From positions 354,628,696-354,692,695 of the forward strand of contig NC_057808.1 in assembly GCF_018294505.1 (NCBI RefSeq): DNA of 64,000 bases. The letters are read 5' to 3'. The notes beneath the pieces were generated by a model. It made no database searches. It saw nothing but the letters and a program-made list of their open reading frames with translations, and had not been told where the DNA came from. Source of the stretch: Triticum aestivum (taxonomy: Eukaryota; Streptophyta; Magnoliopsida; Poales; Poaceae). The translations under genes were made by a program, and so were the position numbers. Below, one piece after another: positions 23,928 through 35,112 of this stretch; the stretch's first letter is position 1, and every line of letters begins with the position of its first letter.

Positions 23928-24043
23928 ACAGGTATGACTATCTTGATTCTGTCATAAAATCGTCATGGATGTACATGCATGACAGAAAACGTGACCTACT
24001 TTGACAAACACGTATCATCACGAAAGTGTATTTTTTTGTAGTG

Positions 24044-24176
24044 ACAACAAACTGCTATGGAACACATTCAAAAGTTGCTAGACAAAAGCGATGACATGTT
24101 GGACGAGGAAATGAATCGAACTCAGTCTTTAGTCGAAGACATCAAAAATCTTTGTGTTAAGTACGAGGAACTTGAA
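24044..24176 (+). pseudogene. Short coding remnant next to CACTA 1
   Basis: From the ATG at 24057 a frame of about 40 codons (MEHIQKLLDKSDDMLDEEMN ...) looks like part of a helical gag or coiled-coil protein of a retrotransposon. It then dissolves into non-coding sequence. It directly follows the CACTA terminus, so the transposon probably landed in or beside this older element. Confidence 0.4.
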
Positions 24177-25430
24177 TACCCAAACATATGTATGTGCCCC
24201 AAACATATGTATGGACATGCGTGATGCATGCATATCTGTTTGAATACCAAAAGCACATCATTTGATGTGGTGCATGCATCGTCGAAAAATGCACAGTCTC
24301 CACACAGATCTGGTTCATGATGCGTCGCGTGCTCCATCCCCCCCACCACTTCGACCAGGTGGGTGGGATTTGTGCATACACATGCGCGCGAAGTGTAGTT
24401 GCATGTACCAAACCATATAAGACGAATGAAAATTTAATCCCCTCCTAATTATAAGTGAAATTAACCTCTATCACTGTCGGTCGAAGTGATTGACCAAGCG
24501 GGCACACAGAGATGGACGAAGCATCTCGCCGATAACCCCGTGAGTGAGTTCTAGAGGACAACTGCCATCGCTTGCTTGTGGGCCAAACACATATGTATGG
24601 AGATGTCTGGTAGTGATGTTTGAATACCTAATATATATATGCAGAACTTTGATGTGGCACCTGCCTCAGAAACCTTTAAGTCCCCCACAGACAAACCGAA
24701 GTTCATGACACGTAGTGTGTGTATATATATGTATATGTATATATGTTGCCCCCTCCCCTCTTAGACGCGTAATATATACTCCTACGTACATACCGTAACA
24801 CAACCCGAAAAAAATCCTCCTTGTTCATCAAATTACCTTTCTCGTTGTGTCATATATTAGATGGACGACGACCTCGCGGGCCCATGGAGGGGAGAGTCGC
24901 GGGCGAATGAGTGACAACCATCGTATGCATGTGGCCCAATATGTTGGTGATGTTTTTAATACCCAATATGCACAACTTCTTTGCGGCATCTGCCTCAGAA
25001 ACCGAAAAGTCCCCACACGGAACGAGATCGATTCATGACATGTGTGTAGTATATATGTGCTACCCCGGCCCCCTCCTCCCCTCTTCGACACGTACTATAT
25101 ACTCCTACCACAACACAACCCAAAAAGAAACCTCCTTGTTGGGTCAAAGTGATGGAGGACAACCTCGCGGGCCCATAGATGGAAGCATCGCACGCGAGTG
25201 AGTGTCCTATATGACGCATAGTATTGCCCCCGGCCACCCTCTTCAACGCGTACTATATATATATACTCCTACCGTACATATAATAAAAACCAAAAAATGA
25301 CCATCCTTGTTGGTCAATTAACCTATCCCATCGCATGTCATAGTGCTGGACGGCGACCTCGCGGGCCCACGTGAGTGAGTGTCCTAGGACCACCGTGTGC
25401 ATGTGGCCCAAAGATGCATGTCAAAGCTTT
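24177..25430. repeat. Degenerate tandem array with recurring motifs
   Basis: Blocks containing GACCTCGCGGGCCCA, GTATGCATGTGGCCCAA, ACTATATACTCCTACC and CATCTGCCTCAGAAACC-type motifs recur near 24480-24600, 24860-24950, 25140-25210 and 25340-25400, with decreasing spacing (about 370, 290 and 190 bp). The copies are diverged and partly deleted. No gene is seen. Confidence 0.55.
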
Positions 25431-26167
25431 TCTGCAGCGAACATGCGACCAAAGGAGTTTAGTGTTGAAAATTGAAAAAAAAGATAACATCTATTCATTT
25501 TTATACATTGATTGATTTCCTAGGGATTTAAATGTGCAAAATCAAATTTGATCTACATGAGACCCGTGATAGTGCACGAAAAAGGATTGCAAAATCATAT
25601 GTGTACGTGATGTTTAGTCCCCATGCAAGAAATTTCTAACATCTAGAATCTTGATTTTAAAATCCAATAAACCCAAAACTAAATTGTAATTCATGAAACT
25701 TATTGTGGTGTCATATGGACACCAATAGACTGTGATATTTTTTTTCAAATTTGAGACAAGTTTTGATATAATCTTCTTACATACAGGAAATTATAAATAA
25801 TTATCAACCAATATCGCAAACTAACTCTTTATTCGAACCGTGGGTGTTAGACCAACAATGTAAGTGTCGTGCTTCAGTTAAGCAATAAAGCGACAGAATT
25901 AATCTTCAAAAAGGAAAAATCAATATAATACGTTCCGCGCACGTGTCCCGTGTGCCGTACGAGCATGCCTGAGTTGACGAGACGCATGCTAGTAGGCACA
26001 CCGGGAGGCCGAGGCGTGCTAGTAGATGTGTGAAATGACGGTAGGCGTGTTAGCAGTCCAACGCGCAGGCTCACCGAGAGGCGAGCCAGCCCTTTGACCG
26101 CCGCCCACCTCGCTCCCACTACTCCATATTAATGGCGCACCCACCTCGCTTCATGAGATGATGGTAT
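25431..26167. other. AT-rich intergenic DNA
   Basis: No coding frame, terminal repeat or RNA gene recognised. A GC-richer patch near 25935-26130 shows no recognisable product. Confidence 0.5.
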
Positions 26168-26604
26168 TGTTGGGGAACATAGTAATTCAAAATTTTCCCT
26201 ATGATCACGCAAGATCTATCTGGGAGAAGCATAGCAACGAGTGGCGAGAGTGTGTCCACGTACCCTCGTAGACCGAAAGCGGAAGAGTTTAGTAACACGG
26301 TTGATGTAGTCGAACGTCTTCACGATCCAACCGATCCAAGTACCGAACGTACGGCACCTCCGTGTTAAGCACACGTTTGGCACGATGACGTCCCTCGAGC
26401 TCTTGATCTAGTTGAGGGCGAGGGAGAGTTTCGTCAGCACGACGGCATGGTGACGGTGATGATGAAGTTACCGGCGCAGGGCTTTGCCTAAGCACTACGA
26501 TGATATGACCGAGGTGTGTAACTGTGGAGGGGGGCACCGCACACGGCTAAGAGAAGACTTGTTGTCCTTTGGGGTGCCCCTGCCCACGTATATAGAGGAG
26601 GGGG
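26168..26604 (-). mobile_element. Fragment of a Copia-type LTR (minus strand)
   Basis: It begins TGTTGGGGAACATAGTAATTC, which read on the minus strand is the LTR end type ...CCCCAACA. It contains conserved stretches known from abundant wheat LTRs (CTCGTAGACCGAAAGCGGAA; CGAACGTACGGCACCTCC) and a TATATAGAGG box near its right edge. It is cut at 26605 by Gypsy C. Confidence 0.6.
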
Positions 26605-27076
26605 TGTCGGTGTCAAAACTGGCGGATCTCGAGTAGGGGGTCCCGAATTGTGCGTCTAAGGTCGATGGTAACAGGAGACGGGGGACACGATGTTTACCCA
26701 GGTTCGGGCTCTCTTGATGGAGGTAATACCCTACTTCCTGCTTGATTGATCTTGATGAATATGGGGATTACAAGAGTTGAACTACCACGAGATCGTAATG
26801 GCTAAACCCTAGATGTCTAGCCTGTATGATTGTGATTCTCCTCTACGGACTAAACCCTCCGATTTATATAGTCACCGGAGGGGCCTAGGGTTGTACAGAG
26901 TCGGTTTACAAAGGAAGGAATCTTCATATCCGAACGCCAAGCTTGCCACCCATGCAAAGGAGAGTCCCATCCGAACACGGGAGGAAGTCTTCTGTCTTGT
27001 GTCTTCATGGTCCATCAGTCCGGCCCACGTCACACAGGTCGGACGCCCGAGGACTCCTTAATCCAGGACTCCCTCA
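26605..27076 (-). repeat. Gypsy C 3' LTR (472 bp)
   Basis: On the plus strand it runs TGTCGGTGTCAAAAC ... GACTCCCTCA, i.e. TGAGGGAGTC ... CCGACA on the element's own strand. Confidence 0.9.
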
Positions 27077-27400
27077 GTAGCCCCCGAACCAGGATTCAAT
27101 GACGATGTGTCCGGCGCGATGATAGTCTTCGGCATTGCAAGGAGGGTTCTTCCTCCGAATACTTCAAAGCGTCTGATCCAAAGAGTTATACTTGGCTTTC
27201 CATTTAATGTCTTACCCATTGACTTCTGCCCTCCATTGCTTCGGCTTCCACGTGTCGAGCGAACACGAAAGGTCAGGGTATTTTTGCACATAACACCCTG
27301 GCCATGAAAGAAAGGCGTATATTTAAGTGGATTGGATCTCAGATGCCATCTCACACCAGGCGGAAAATCCTTAGAGCTTGCTAGGAGAAACCATTCCAGC

Positions 27401-30201
27401 ATGGCTAGCGTTCCCAGTTCTTCCTCCCGCCCCCATGGCTCCGAAAAAGGCGATTGGGAGAAATGTTCAGTATCCCATGGCCAGCTGAGTAAGCTTCAAA
27501 CGCAGGGATTCCTTCCCCCCGTGGATCTAGTCCCCGTCCGGGCAGGATTAACCTCTTTTACAGGCGAAGCCCTGGCGGAAAATTTTCCTAATCGAACCAG
27601 GGGGAGAGAGTGTGCTACATATCCTTCTTAATAAGAGGTGTCGGGTTTCCAATCCACCCTTTCCTCTAAGGTCTCCTGGAGTAATACGGCCTCCAACTGC
27701 AGAACCTCACTCCGGCCTCCATCCTGCATATCGGGGTTTTGTCGCTCTTTGCGAGCTATTCCTGGGCTGCGAGGCCCACTTTGATTTATGGAGGAAACTT
27801 TTCTGCCTTGTCCCTCATACCCAAAAGGGATCCTTATTCGAGGTGGGCGGCACCGAGATATGGCGCATAGCCGGGACCGGATACTTGTTCGGCATGCTGA
27901 AGAAGGCATCTGAAGAGTGGCCCTCGGAGTGGTTTTATATTGAAGATGTCGCTCTCCCCGACCCAGTCCGAATGGGCCTTCCCGAATTTTCCAGCGCTCC
28001 GTTGAGGAAACGCCACAGCTGGCGTCCTCGGAGCCTCGAGGAGGAAGACAGTGCAGAAGTCCAACAATTAATGGGCAAGACAAGGACACTTGCCCAGTCC
28101 AGATTATCAATAATCGAGGTAATGGCAACTTCCATAGCGCGAGGTGTTCAGCCGCTCCAATTCAGGGGGCTCCCTATGTGGCACTACAATGGGGAAGATG
28201 ATGCCTCACGCTGCGGACGAAAGGGTCCGGATACCCTCGCTGCCCTGGCCGCAATATTGGTCGATCTGTATAAAGGGGAGAAAGAGGAGTTCACTCGTCT
28301 TACGCACCGAGAGGGATTTTCCATGTACAATCCTCCTAGCTGGGTGAGTTTTAATCCCACCACTTTATTCAATCCTCTCCCCGAGTCATGTTTAACCGAC
28401 ATTAACTCCTCTGTCAAATAGGAATGGCGGAGGGTCGCCGCGGGGATCCATAGCCCCGCTCCATAGCCGGAGGACCATAACCGGCACCTTGATCCCGGAT
28501 TCGAAGAAGATCCGGACATATTCGTAGAGCTCAAGGAGGGAGTCTTCTACCAGGCGAGCTATGATGGCACAGAAGTGGCCATCACGGCCGATTATCCCCG
28601 CCTCCTTCCTGCCTCATATGTAAGTAGCCAGGAGACATTTCCTCCAAAGGAGCTTCCACATTATGCCTCACCCGCCGCACTATCTTGTGCTCCAAAGGGG
28701 AGGCGCTCGACGCATCATATTGCACCAGAGGCGTCTCGGAAGAGAGCGGTGCCTGTGCCGGGCGGGTCTTCAAAGAGAAAGGCAAATGACAACACGGCCG
28801 AACCATCCTCAAAGAGGTATGGCTTTAAATATGCCCTATGGCAGTCACATCGAACCATGACATTGTCCGCTGTGTTTTATCAGGAAGAGCGTTCGCCGGA
28901 TCGTGTCCGAGGAGCCTGTCGGTCGTGCCCCCACCAATCAGGTTCCAGACCATGCTTCTAGGGCAGGGGCAGACACAGGAGTAACGTCAGATTGTCCTCC
29001 TTCAGAGGATTCGGATAATGTGTCCGTCACGAATTCTGAAGTAGAGAGTGCCATGAATCATCGGCGCCGGAGGGCCACTCTTCACGACCCCAGCTTTGAT
29101 AAAGAGGCGTTCGACGCCTTCAGCTCAGCTGATGCGTACATCTGAGCTGCTCGGGATGGGCTTACCAGGGCCACTGACCAGTATTTGAAAGATATGCGGG
29201 TAAGTACACATTGTATAGATTTGTTAATCATGTACGAGTAGCCCCCGAGACTTGAAACAGTTGAAACAACTGATTTAAGGATCATTGTATAACCAGGTAC
29301 TCACAGAGAAGAACAACATGCTGTCTCATGAGCTGGAAAAGTGCCGAACTCAGCTAGCCATTGTTACCACCGAACTGGAGAAGTCCAAGGAGCCACCGCC
29401 TGGTAATGTTCCCCTCCATCCAGAAAAAGTGTAATCATGTACCAGTAATGTTAATACTGTTGCGTTTCCGATGACAGGATCAGTAGATCAACTGAAAGAG
29501 GAACTGAAAGTCGCGCAGGTGGGTAGACAACAGGCCGAAAGGCAACTGGCCGCAGGCGAACGTGTGTTGACACGGGTCATGGATGATAAGAACAAGCTGC
29601 AGGATTCCAACACCCTACTGGGCGAAGAGCTAAAAGATGTACGAGCCCAGCTAGCGGACGCCGTAAAGGAAAATAGGAGGCTACGAGGCGGCATATTCAG
29701 TATGCTTTTGAACTTACCTCCATGTAATTCAGCAAAGAAATGAGCTGACAGATTTATGTCTGCAGGTATGCCGGCTGGCCGTCTCGAAGAGGAAATGTTC
29801 GGATCTCAAGGCGATCTGCTGCAAGAGCTGTCCCAAGTGCACGAGCGAGCTCGGCAAGCGATACGGAGCGTTGCCAAGGCTTTGTGGCCATCCGCCTCCC
29901 TTCCAGGAAGTATGGAGGAGCTTGTGAAGCTATTCCAACGAGCTCAGCGGTGCTTTCGATTATGGAAGATATCGGCATGCCAAGAAGGTGCGCGAGAGGC
30001 CTGGGCCATGGTGAAAACATGGTACACCATGCTTGATCCGAATCATATGGCCCGGGTCGGACCTCGGGGGTCAGATGGACAAGAAATTCCAGTGAGTTTG
30101 GTATATGACCAAGTAAAGATAGCCACCAAGTTTTCCCAACAGGATTGTAAGCTAGACAACCTGTTAGACGGCATAGAGGAAGAAGTTTTTGAGTCCAAGT
30201 G
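27401..30201 (+). pseudogene. Antisense gene of Gypsy C (gypsy-type Transposase_28-like), multi-exon, degraded
   Basis: Read from the ATG at 27401 (MASVPSSSSRPHGSEKGDWE). The conserved block of this family continues in shifting frames to 28421 (GFVALCELFLGCEAHFDLWR ... AGTGYLFGMLKKASEEWPSE ... QPLQFRGLPMWHYNGEDDAS), with at least one frameshift near 27610-27720. Later exons: a basic/low-complexity part at 28575-28961, 28903-29145, a clear coiled coil at 29471-29700 (QLKEELKVAQVGRQQAERQL), and a last exon from the acceptor at about 29765 to 30201. That last exon has LWPSASLPGS and CQEGAREAWAMVKTW, matching the last exon of the Gypsy B antisense gene. Function unknown; it runs opposite to gag-pol and starts about 325 bp from the LTR. 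Confidence 0.7.
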
Positions 30202-30987
30202 ACTATGTACTTCAATTGACAAATTTGTCCCTAGCCGGATTGTAAAACGATTGTCATGGCAAACCTTTTCACTTCGACCTCTGGACCCAAAGGTGCGGAG
30301 TGTTTTCGAATACCGGAGCGGTAATATAGACCGGGGTATGCGTGGAAACCAGGCGTAGGGGTCATCGTTGCTTGAACAGACAAGTTGTATCCGACTAGCT
30401 ATGTTATATTACTTGTTGATTGTAAGAAACATCTTCCAGGGAGAATAGTTCCGTTAAGGGTTCCTTTCCCTGGGTGAACATGTGTTAGTATGCATGCCCG
30501 AACTGTGATTGAAAAATCGCAGTATACATAACATCTGGGGGTTCATAGTGTAATGAGGGTAAAATGTCTTTAGTCCGCTGACCGAATATTCCCTTAAGAA
30601 CGCTAGCTTTCGGCTGAGGTACAAGTCTGGATGACCCGGCTATAACAATTGCAGAGGTGCTCCCTTTATGCCCTAGCCGAACAAACGGGAACGTAGGGCA
30701 TAAGCATAGGAGCCAGGCAACCCAGCTTGGCAAAAACTTAAGTCATAAGGGTGCATATAATGGCGAAGAAAAGGTACATATGAGGAAAGGACACATATGT
30801 GGTGAGCTTGATGCTCGGAAAATAATAATAAGCTTCTGTAAAAGAAGCCCCCAGGTATTATGGGCATATACATTTAAGGATGTGTACGTCATAGGTGTGC
30901 GGTTTGGCCGCACAAGAGCTTAGGGAAAAAGTTAAAGAGAGAAAAAATTGAAACAAAGGGAGAAGAAGATGAACAAAGAGTACGGCT
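30202..30987. other. Non-coding spacer between convergent integrase and antisense gene
   Basis: About 790 bp separating two 3' ends (integrase on minus, antisense gene on plus). No frame, hairpin terminator-like structure or known motif recognised. Confidence 0.5.
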
Positions 30988-32395
30988 CTAGGCGTAGAAT
31001 CTTCGGAGTCTGGCGGCATTCCACGGGTTCGGCTCTAAGCGATTGTCCGATGCATCACGCAGGCGGTACGCTCCTCCAGTGAGAACTTCATCTATGATGA
31101 ATGGACCCTCCCACTTGGGCTTGAGTTTGTCCTTTTTCTTTTCTGGCAAGCGTAGAACGAATTCACCAACGTTATAAGTCTTGGCCCGCACTTCTCTGCT
31201 TTGGTATCTGTGAGGCCGTTGTTGATAGAATGCAGAACGGGCTTTTGCAACGTCGCGCTCCTCCTCCAGGGCATCTAGACTGTCCTGCCGATCAAGCTCG
31301 GCCTCTCTCTCTTCATACATGCGCACTCGAGGTGAGTCATGAATGATGTCGCAGGGCAAAACGGCCTGTGCTCCGTACACCATGAAGAATAGTGTGTATC
31401 CGGTAGTGCGATTGGGCGTGGTCCGCAGCCCCAAGAGTATGGAGTCGAGCTCCTCAACCTAGTGCTTGTCTGATACTTTCAAAGACCGCACTAGTCTAGG
31501 CTTAATGCCACTCATGATAAGACCGTTAGCTCGTTCGACTAGACCGTTTGTTTGTGGGTGATAGACGGAGGCGTAATCGAGTTTAATGCCCAGGTTAGCA
31601 CACCAGGTTTTCACTTCATCAGCTGCAAAATTGGAGCCGTTATCGGTGATGATGCTGTGTGGGACACCATAACGGTGCACGACACCAGATGTAAAGTCTA
31701 TCATTGGTCCGGCTTCGGCCGTTTTAACTGGTTTGACCTCTATCCACTTGGTGAATTTATCTACCACGACCAGCAAATATTTTTTCTTATGGCTTCGTCC
31801 TTTAAGGGGGTCCGACCATATCAAGCCCCCAGACCGCGAAAGGCCAAGTAATGGGGATTGTTTGTAGAGCGGTAGGCGGCATATGGCTTTGATTGGCGAA
31901 AAGCTGGCATCCGACACAGTGTTGGACAAGGTCATGTGCATCTGCTCAGGCCGTCGGCCAAAAGAAACCTGTACGGAAGGCTTTACTTACAAGGGCCCGA
32001 GCCGCGGCGTGGTGACCGCTGAGACCAGTATGGATTTTGGCCAGGAGCTGTCGTCCCTCTTCTTCGGAGATACAACTTTGAAGGACTCCGGTAGCGCTTT
32101 TCTTGTAGAGCTCTTCGTCATGGACCTTGTAGGCTTTCGAGCACCGAACAATGCAGCGAGCCTCATTCTGATCCTCAGGGAGCTCTCGCCTATTAAGGTA
32201 GGCCAAGAAGGGTTCGGTCCATGGGGCAATTACTGCCATTATTAGATGGGCCGATGGTGTTATTTCGGTGGCTGAGCCCCTGATGATATCAGTATTGTGT
32301 TCGGAATCTGGGGGTATAATCGGATCCAGACTGGTGTTGCTGCTCTCACCCTGCCACACCACGGATGGGTTGAAGAGCCTTTCCAAAAAGATGTT
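30988..32395 (-). pseudogene. Gypsy C integrase, broken
   Basis: Three pieces on the minus strand (32386-31946, 31941-31459, 31434-30988). The first has the zinc-finger histidines (IHTGLSGHHAAARALV) and ends in a TGA. The second has the core with TDNGSNF (second Asp) and LVERANG (catalytic Glu), but its start is out of phase with the zinc finger because of a one-base insertion in a C run near 31806-31811. A TAG separates the third piece, which carries the C-terminal LKPKWEGPFIIDEVLTGGAY domain. The join to the upstream pol frame at about 32395 is also frameshifted. Integrase would insert the cDNA copy; this copy cannot. Confidence 0.8.
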
Positions 32396-35112
32396 AGGCG
32401 GGACGGGTCACGCTTGGCGCCCATGTGAGCAAGGACATCCGCCGCTTGATTGCTTTCTCGAGCCACATGATGAAACTCGAGTCCCTCGAACGGAGCTGAT
32501 ATTTTGAGTACGGCGTTACAATAGGCTGCCATCTTTGGATCTTTGGCGTCGAAGTCTCCATTTATTTGGGATATTGCGAGATTTGAATCCCCGCGCACCT
32601 CCGGGCGTTGTATGCCCATGGAGGCAGCCATCCGAAGACCGTGCAATAAGGCCTCGTATTCGGCTGCATTGTTGGAGTCTGTGTATAATATTTGGAGTAC
32701 GCACTGGACTTTGTCTCCAGTGGGGGACGTTAAGACAACGCCCGCTCCTAAGCCGGCTAGCATTTTAGAGCCATCGAAGTGCATGACCGAGTTGGAATAT
32801 GTACCGTACTCTTTAGGGAGTTCGGCCTCTGTCCATTTGGCGATGAAGTCGGCCAATACTTGGGATTTAATGGCTCGACGCGGTTTGTATGTTATGTCGA
32901 ATGGCAGGAGCTCAATGGCCCACTTGGCAATCCGGCCAGTAACGTCGCGGTTGTTTATTATGTCATTGAGTGGTACTTCGGAAGCCACCATGATCGAGCA
33001 CTCTTGGAAGTAGTGTCGTAGCTTCCGGGATGCCATGAAGACCGCATATGCTATCTTTTGGTAATGAGGGTACCGAGATTTGCATGGTGTGAGGACAGTG
33101 GATACGTAGTATACCGGTTTCAGAAGTGGGAATTTGTGTTCGTCCTCCTCTTGCTCAACGACGAGCACCGCGCTCACCACCTGGTGTGTTACAGAGATGT
33201 TTAATAACATGGGTTCGCCGACGTTCGGCGCAGCCAGGATTGGGTTGCTCGCTAAAAGAGCCTTTATTTCTTCCAGTCCGGCCGTTGCCGCATCCGTCCA
33301 CTCGAAGTGGTTGGTGCGTCGAAGAAGGCGATAAAGTGGCAATGCTTTTTCTCCTAGTCTGGAGATAAAGCGGCTTAAAGCTGCCACGCATCCGGCTAGT
33401 TTTTGGACCTGTTTAAGGTCTGTTGGTGTTGCCAATTGTGACAAAGCTCGGATTTTTGCTGGATTTGCCTCAATCCCTCTATTGGAAACGATGAAGCCCA
33501 GCAGTTTTCTAGCGGGAACGCCGAAAACACACTTTTCCGGATTGAGCTTGATGTCATATGTACGGAGGTTGTCGAATGTGAGACGCAGGTTGTCTATTAA
33601 TGACTCGACGTGCCTAGTCTTGATGACGACGTCATCCACATATGCTTCAACTGTCTTGCCGATTTGTTTCTCCAGGCATGTTTGGATCATGCGTTGGTAG
33701 GTGGCGCCGGTGTTTTTAAGCCCAAAGGGCATAGTGTTGAAGCAGAAAGGCCCGTATGGGGTGATGAGTGCCGTTGCGGCTTGATCGGACTCCTTCATTT
33801 TGATTTGATGGTATCCGGAGTATGCGTCGAGGAAACACAGTGAGTCGTGTCGTGCAGTAGCATCAATAATCTGATCGATGCAGGCGAGGGGGAAGGGATC
33901 CTTAGGGCAGGCATTGTTGAGGTCTTTGAAATCGACACATAGGCGCCAGGATTTATCCTTCTTTGGCACCATCACCAGGTTTGCTAGCCAGTCTGGGTGT
34001 TTTATTTCTCTGATGAATCCGACCTTGATTAACTTGGCTAGCTCCTCCCCCATAGCTTGTCGTTTGTGTTCGGAAGAGCGCCAGAGTGTTTGCTTGACCG
34101 GCTTATATCCCTTCAATATATTGAGGCTGTGTTCGGCCAACCTGCATGGGATTCCTAGCATATCAGAAGTGTGCCAGGCAAATATGTCCCAGTTCTCGCG
34201 CAGGAATGCTCGTAGTGCGGCGTCAACCGTTGGGTCCAGCTGTGCCCCGATGGAAGCTATCTTCTTGGGGTCCGTCGGGTGGACTTGAAATTTGACTATT
34301 TCGTCTGCTAGTTTGAAGGAGGTGGATTTGGGCCGCTTATCGAGGATTACGTCATCCCTATCCACCGTGGAGCGTAGTGTGGTTAACTCTTCGGCCGCGA
34401 GGGCGTCGGACAGTGCCTCGAGGGCCAGGGATGCGGTTTTGTTTACGGCGCGGAGTGCTATGTCCGGATCACTGGCGAGAGTTATAATACCGTTGGACCA
34501 GGGCATCTTGAGCTTCATATACCCGTAATGAGGTATAGCTTGAAAGCGTGTGAATGAATCTCGCCCCAACAGGGCGTGATACCCACTGTTGAAAGGGGCC
34601 ACTTGGAAGGTTATCTCTTCGGACCGATAGTTCTCCGGCGTGCCGAATACCACGTCGAGTGTAATTTTCCCCACGCATCGCGCCTCCCGGCTGGGAATGA
34701 TTCCTCGAAAGGTCGTGTTACTTTGCTCGATGCAGCTCTTGTCTATTTCCATTTTATTGAGTGTGTCCTCGTAGATGAGGTTTAGTCCGTTGCCACCGTC
34801 CATGAGCACTTTAGTGAGCCGAAAGCCATCCACAATTGGATTGAGGACCAAGGCGGCTGGTGCCCGGACTGACCGGAATTTTGGTTTGTCACTGGCATGG
34901 AAAGTTATGGCCGTGTCGCTCCAGGGGTTTATTGCTGCGACCTGGCAGACTTCGGCTAGGTCGCGGAGTACCCTCTTGCGCCGATTGTTTGAAGCGAAAG
35001 TCTCGAAGACCGTCAATACTCTGAGGTCGTCGTCTTCCGGGGGCGTTGCTCTGAGGTGTTTTTGGTGAGGATATCCTCGCCGCTCTTGGCCACTTGCCGG
35101 AGTATCCAACAT
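32260..35112 (-). CDS. Gypsy C pol open frame: protease, reverse transcriptase, two RNase H domains
   Basis: An uninterrupted 950-codon frame. An aspartic protease core lies at residue 105 (LMDGGNGLNLI; the usual Ser after DGG is Asn). The reverse transcriptase has CVDFKDLNNACPKDPFPL and the catalytic YVDD at residue 491. It is followed by a connection/RNase H region (KPVYYVSTVL) and then a second, archaeal-type RNase H starting with MHFDGSKM at residue 780, with NNAAEYEALLHGL and RGDSNLAISQ motifs. Dual RNase H is the mark of Tat-lineage plant Gypsy elements. The last ~60 residues are out of phase with the expected sequence because of a one-base loss near 32395. The first Met is probably not the natural start, since gag and pol are normally one polyprotein and gag is in another phase upstream. 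Confidence 0.88.
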   Translation of the reverse strand: MLDTPASGQERRGYPHQKHLRATPPEDDDLRVLTVFETFASNNRRKRVLRDLAEVCQVAAINPWSDTAITFHASDKPKFRSVRAPAALVLNPIVDGFRLTKVLMDGGNGLNLIYEDTLNKMEIDKSCIEQSNTTFRGIIPSREARCVGKITLDVVFGTPENYRSEEITFQVAPFNSGYHALLGRDSFTRFQAIPHYGYMKLKMPWSNGIITLASDPDIALRAVNKTASLALEALSDALAAEELTTLRSTVDRDDVILDKRPKSTSFKLADEIVKFQVHPTDPKKIASIGAQLDPTVDAALRAFLRENWDIFAWHTSDMLGIPCRLAEHSLNILKGYKPVKQTLWRSSEHKRQAMGEELAKLIKVGFIREIKHPDWLANLVMVPKKDKSWRLCVDFKDLNNACPKDPFPLACIDQIIDATARHDSLCFLDAYSGYHQIKMKESDQAATALITPYGPFCFNTMPFGLKNTGATYQRMIQTCLEKQIGKTVEAYVDDVVIKTRHVESLIDNLRLTFDNLRTYDIKLNPEKCVFGVPARKLLGFIVSNRGIEANPAKIRALSQLATPTDLKQVQKLAGCVAALSRFISRLGEKALPLYRLLRRTNHFEWTDAATAGLEEIKALLASNPILAAPNVGEPMLLNISVTHQVVSAVLVVEQEEDEHKFPLLKPVYYVSTVLTPCKSRYPHYQKIAYAVFMASRKLRHYFQECSIMVASEVPLNDIINNRDVTGRIAKWAIELLPFDITYKPRRAIKSQVLADFIAKWTEAELPKEYGTYSNSVMHFDGSKMLAGLGAGVVLTSPTGDKVQCVLQILYTDSNNAAEYEALLHGLRMAASMGIQRPEVRGDSNLAISQINGDFDAKDPKMAAYCNAVLKISAPFEGLEFHHVARESNQAADVLAHMGAKRDPSRLTSFWKGSSTHPWCGRVRAATPVWIRLYPQIPNTILISSGAQPPK

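Larger units (their letters stand above)
13514..24043 (+). mobile_element. CACTA 1: 3' part of a CACTA transposon, interrupted by Gypsy B
   Basis: The right terminus is TTTTTTTGTAGTG at 24031-24043. Inside are GGCC-rich subterminal repeats (about 13830-14850) and a segment at 15060-15160 that is the inverted homologue of 36860-36960 in CACTA 2 (TGGAAGTGGACACTTCCGTG). The element is split at 15161 by the Gypsy B insertion and resumes at 23933. Its left part is cut off by the Athila-type LTR ending at 13513. No transposase is present here. Confidence 0.8.
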
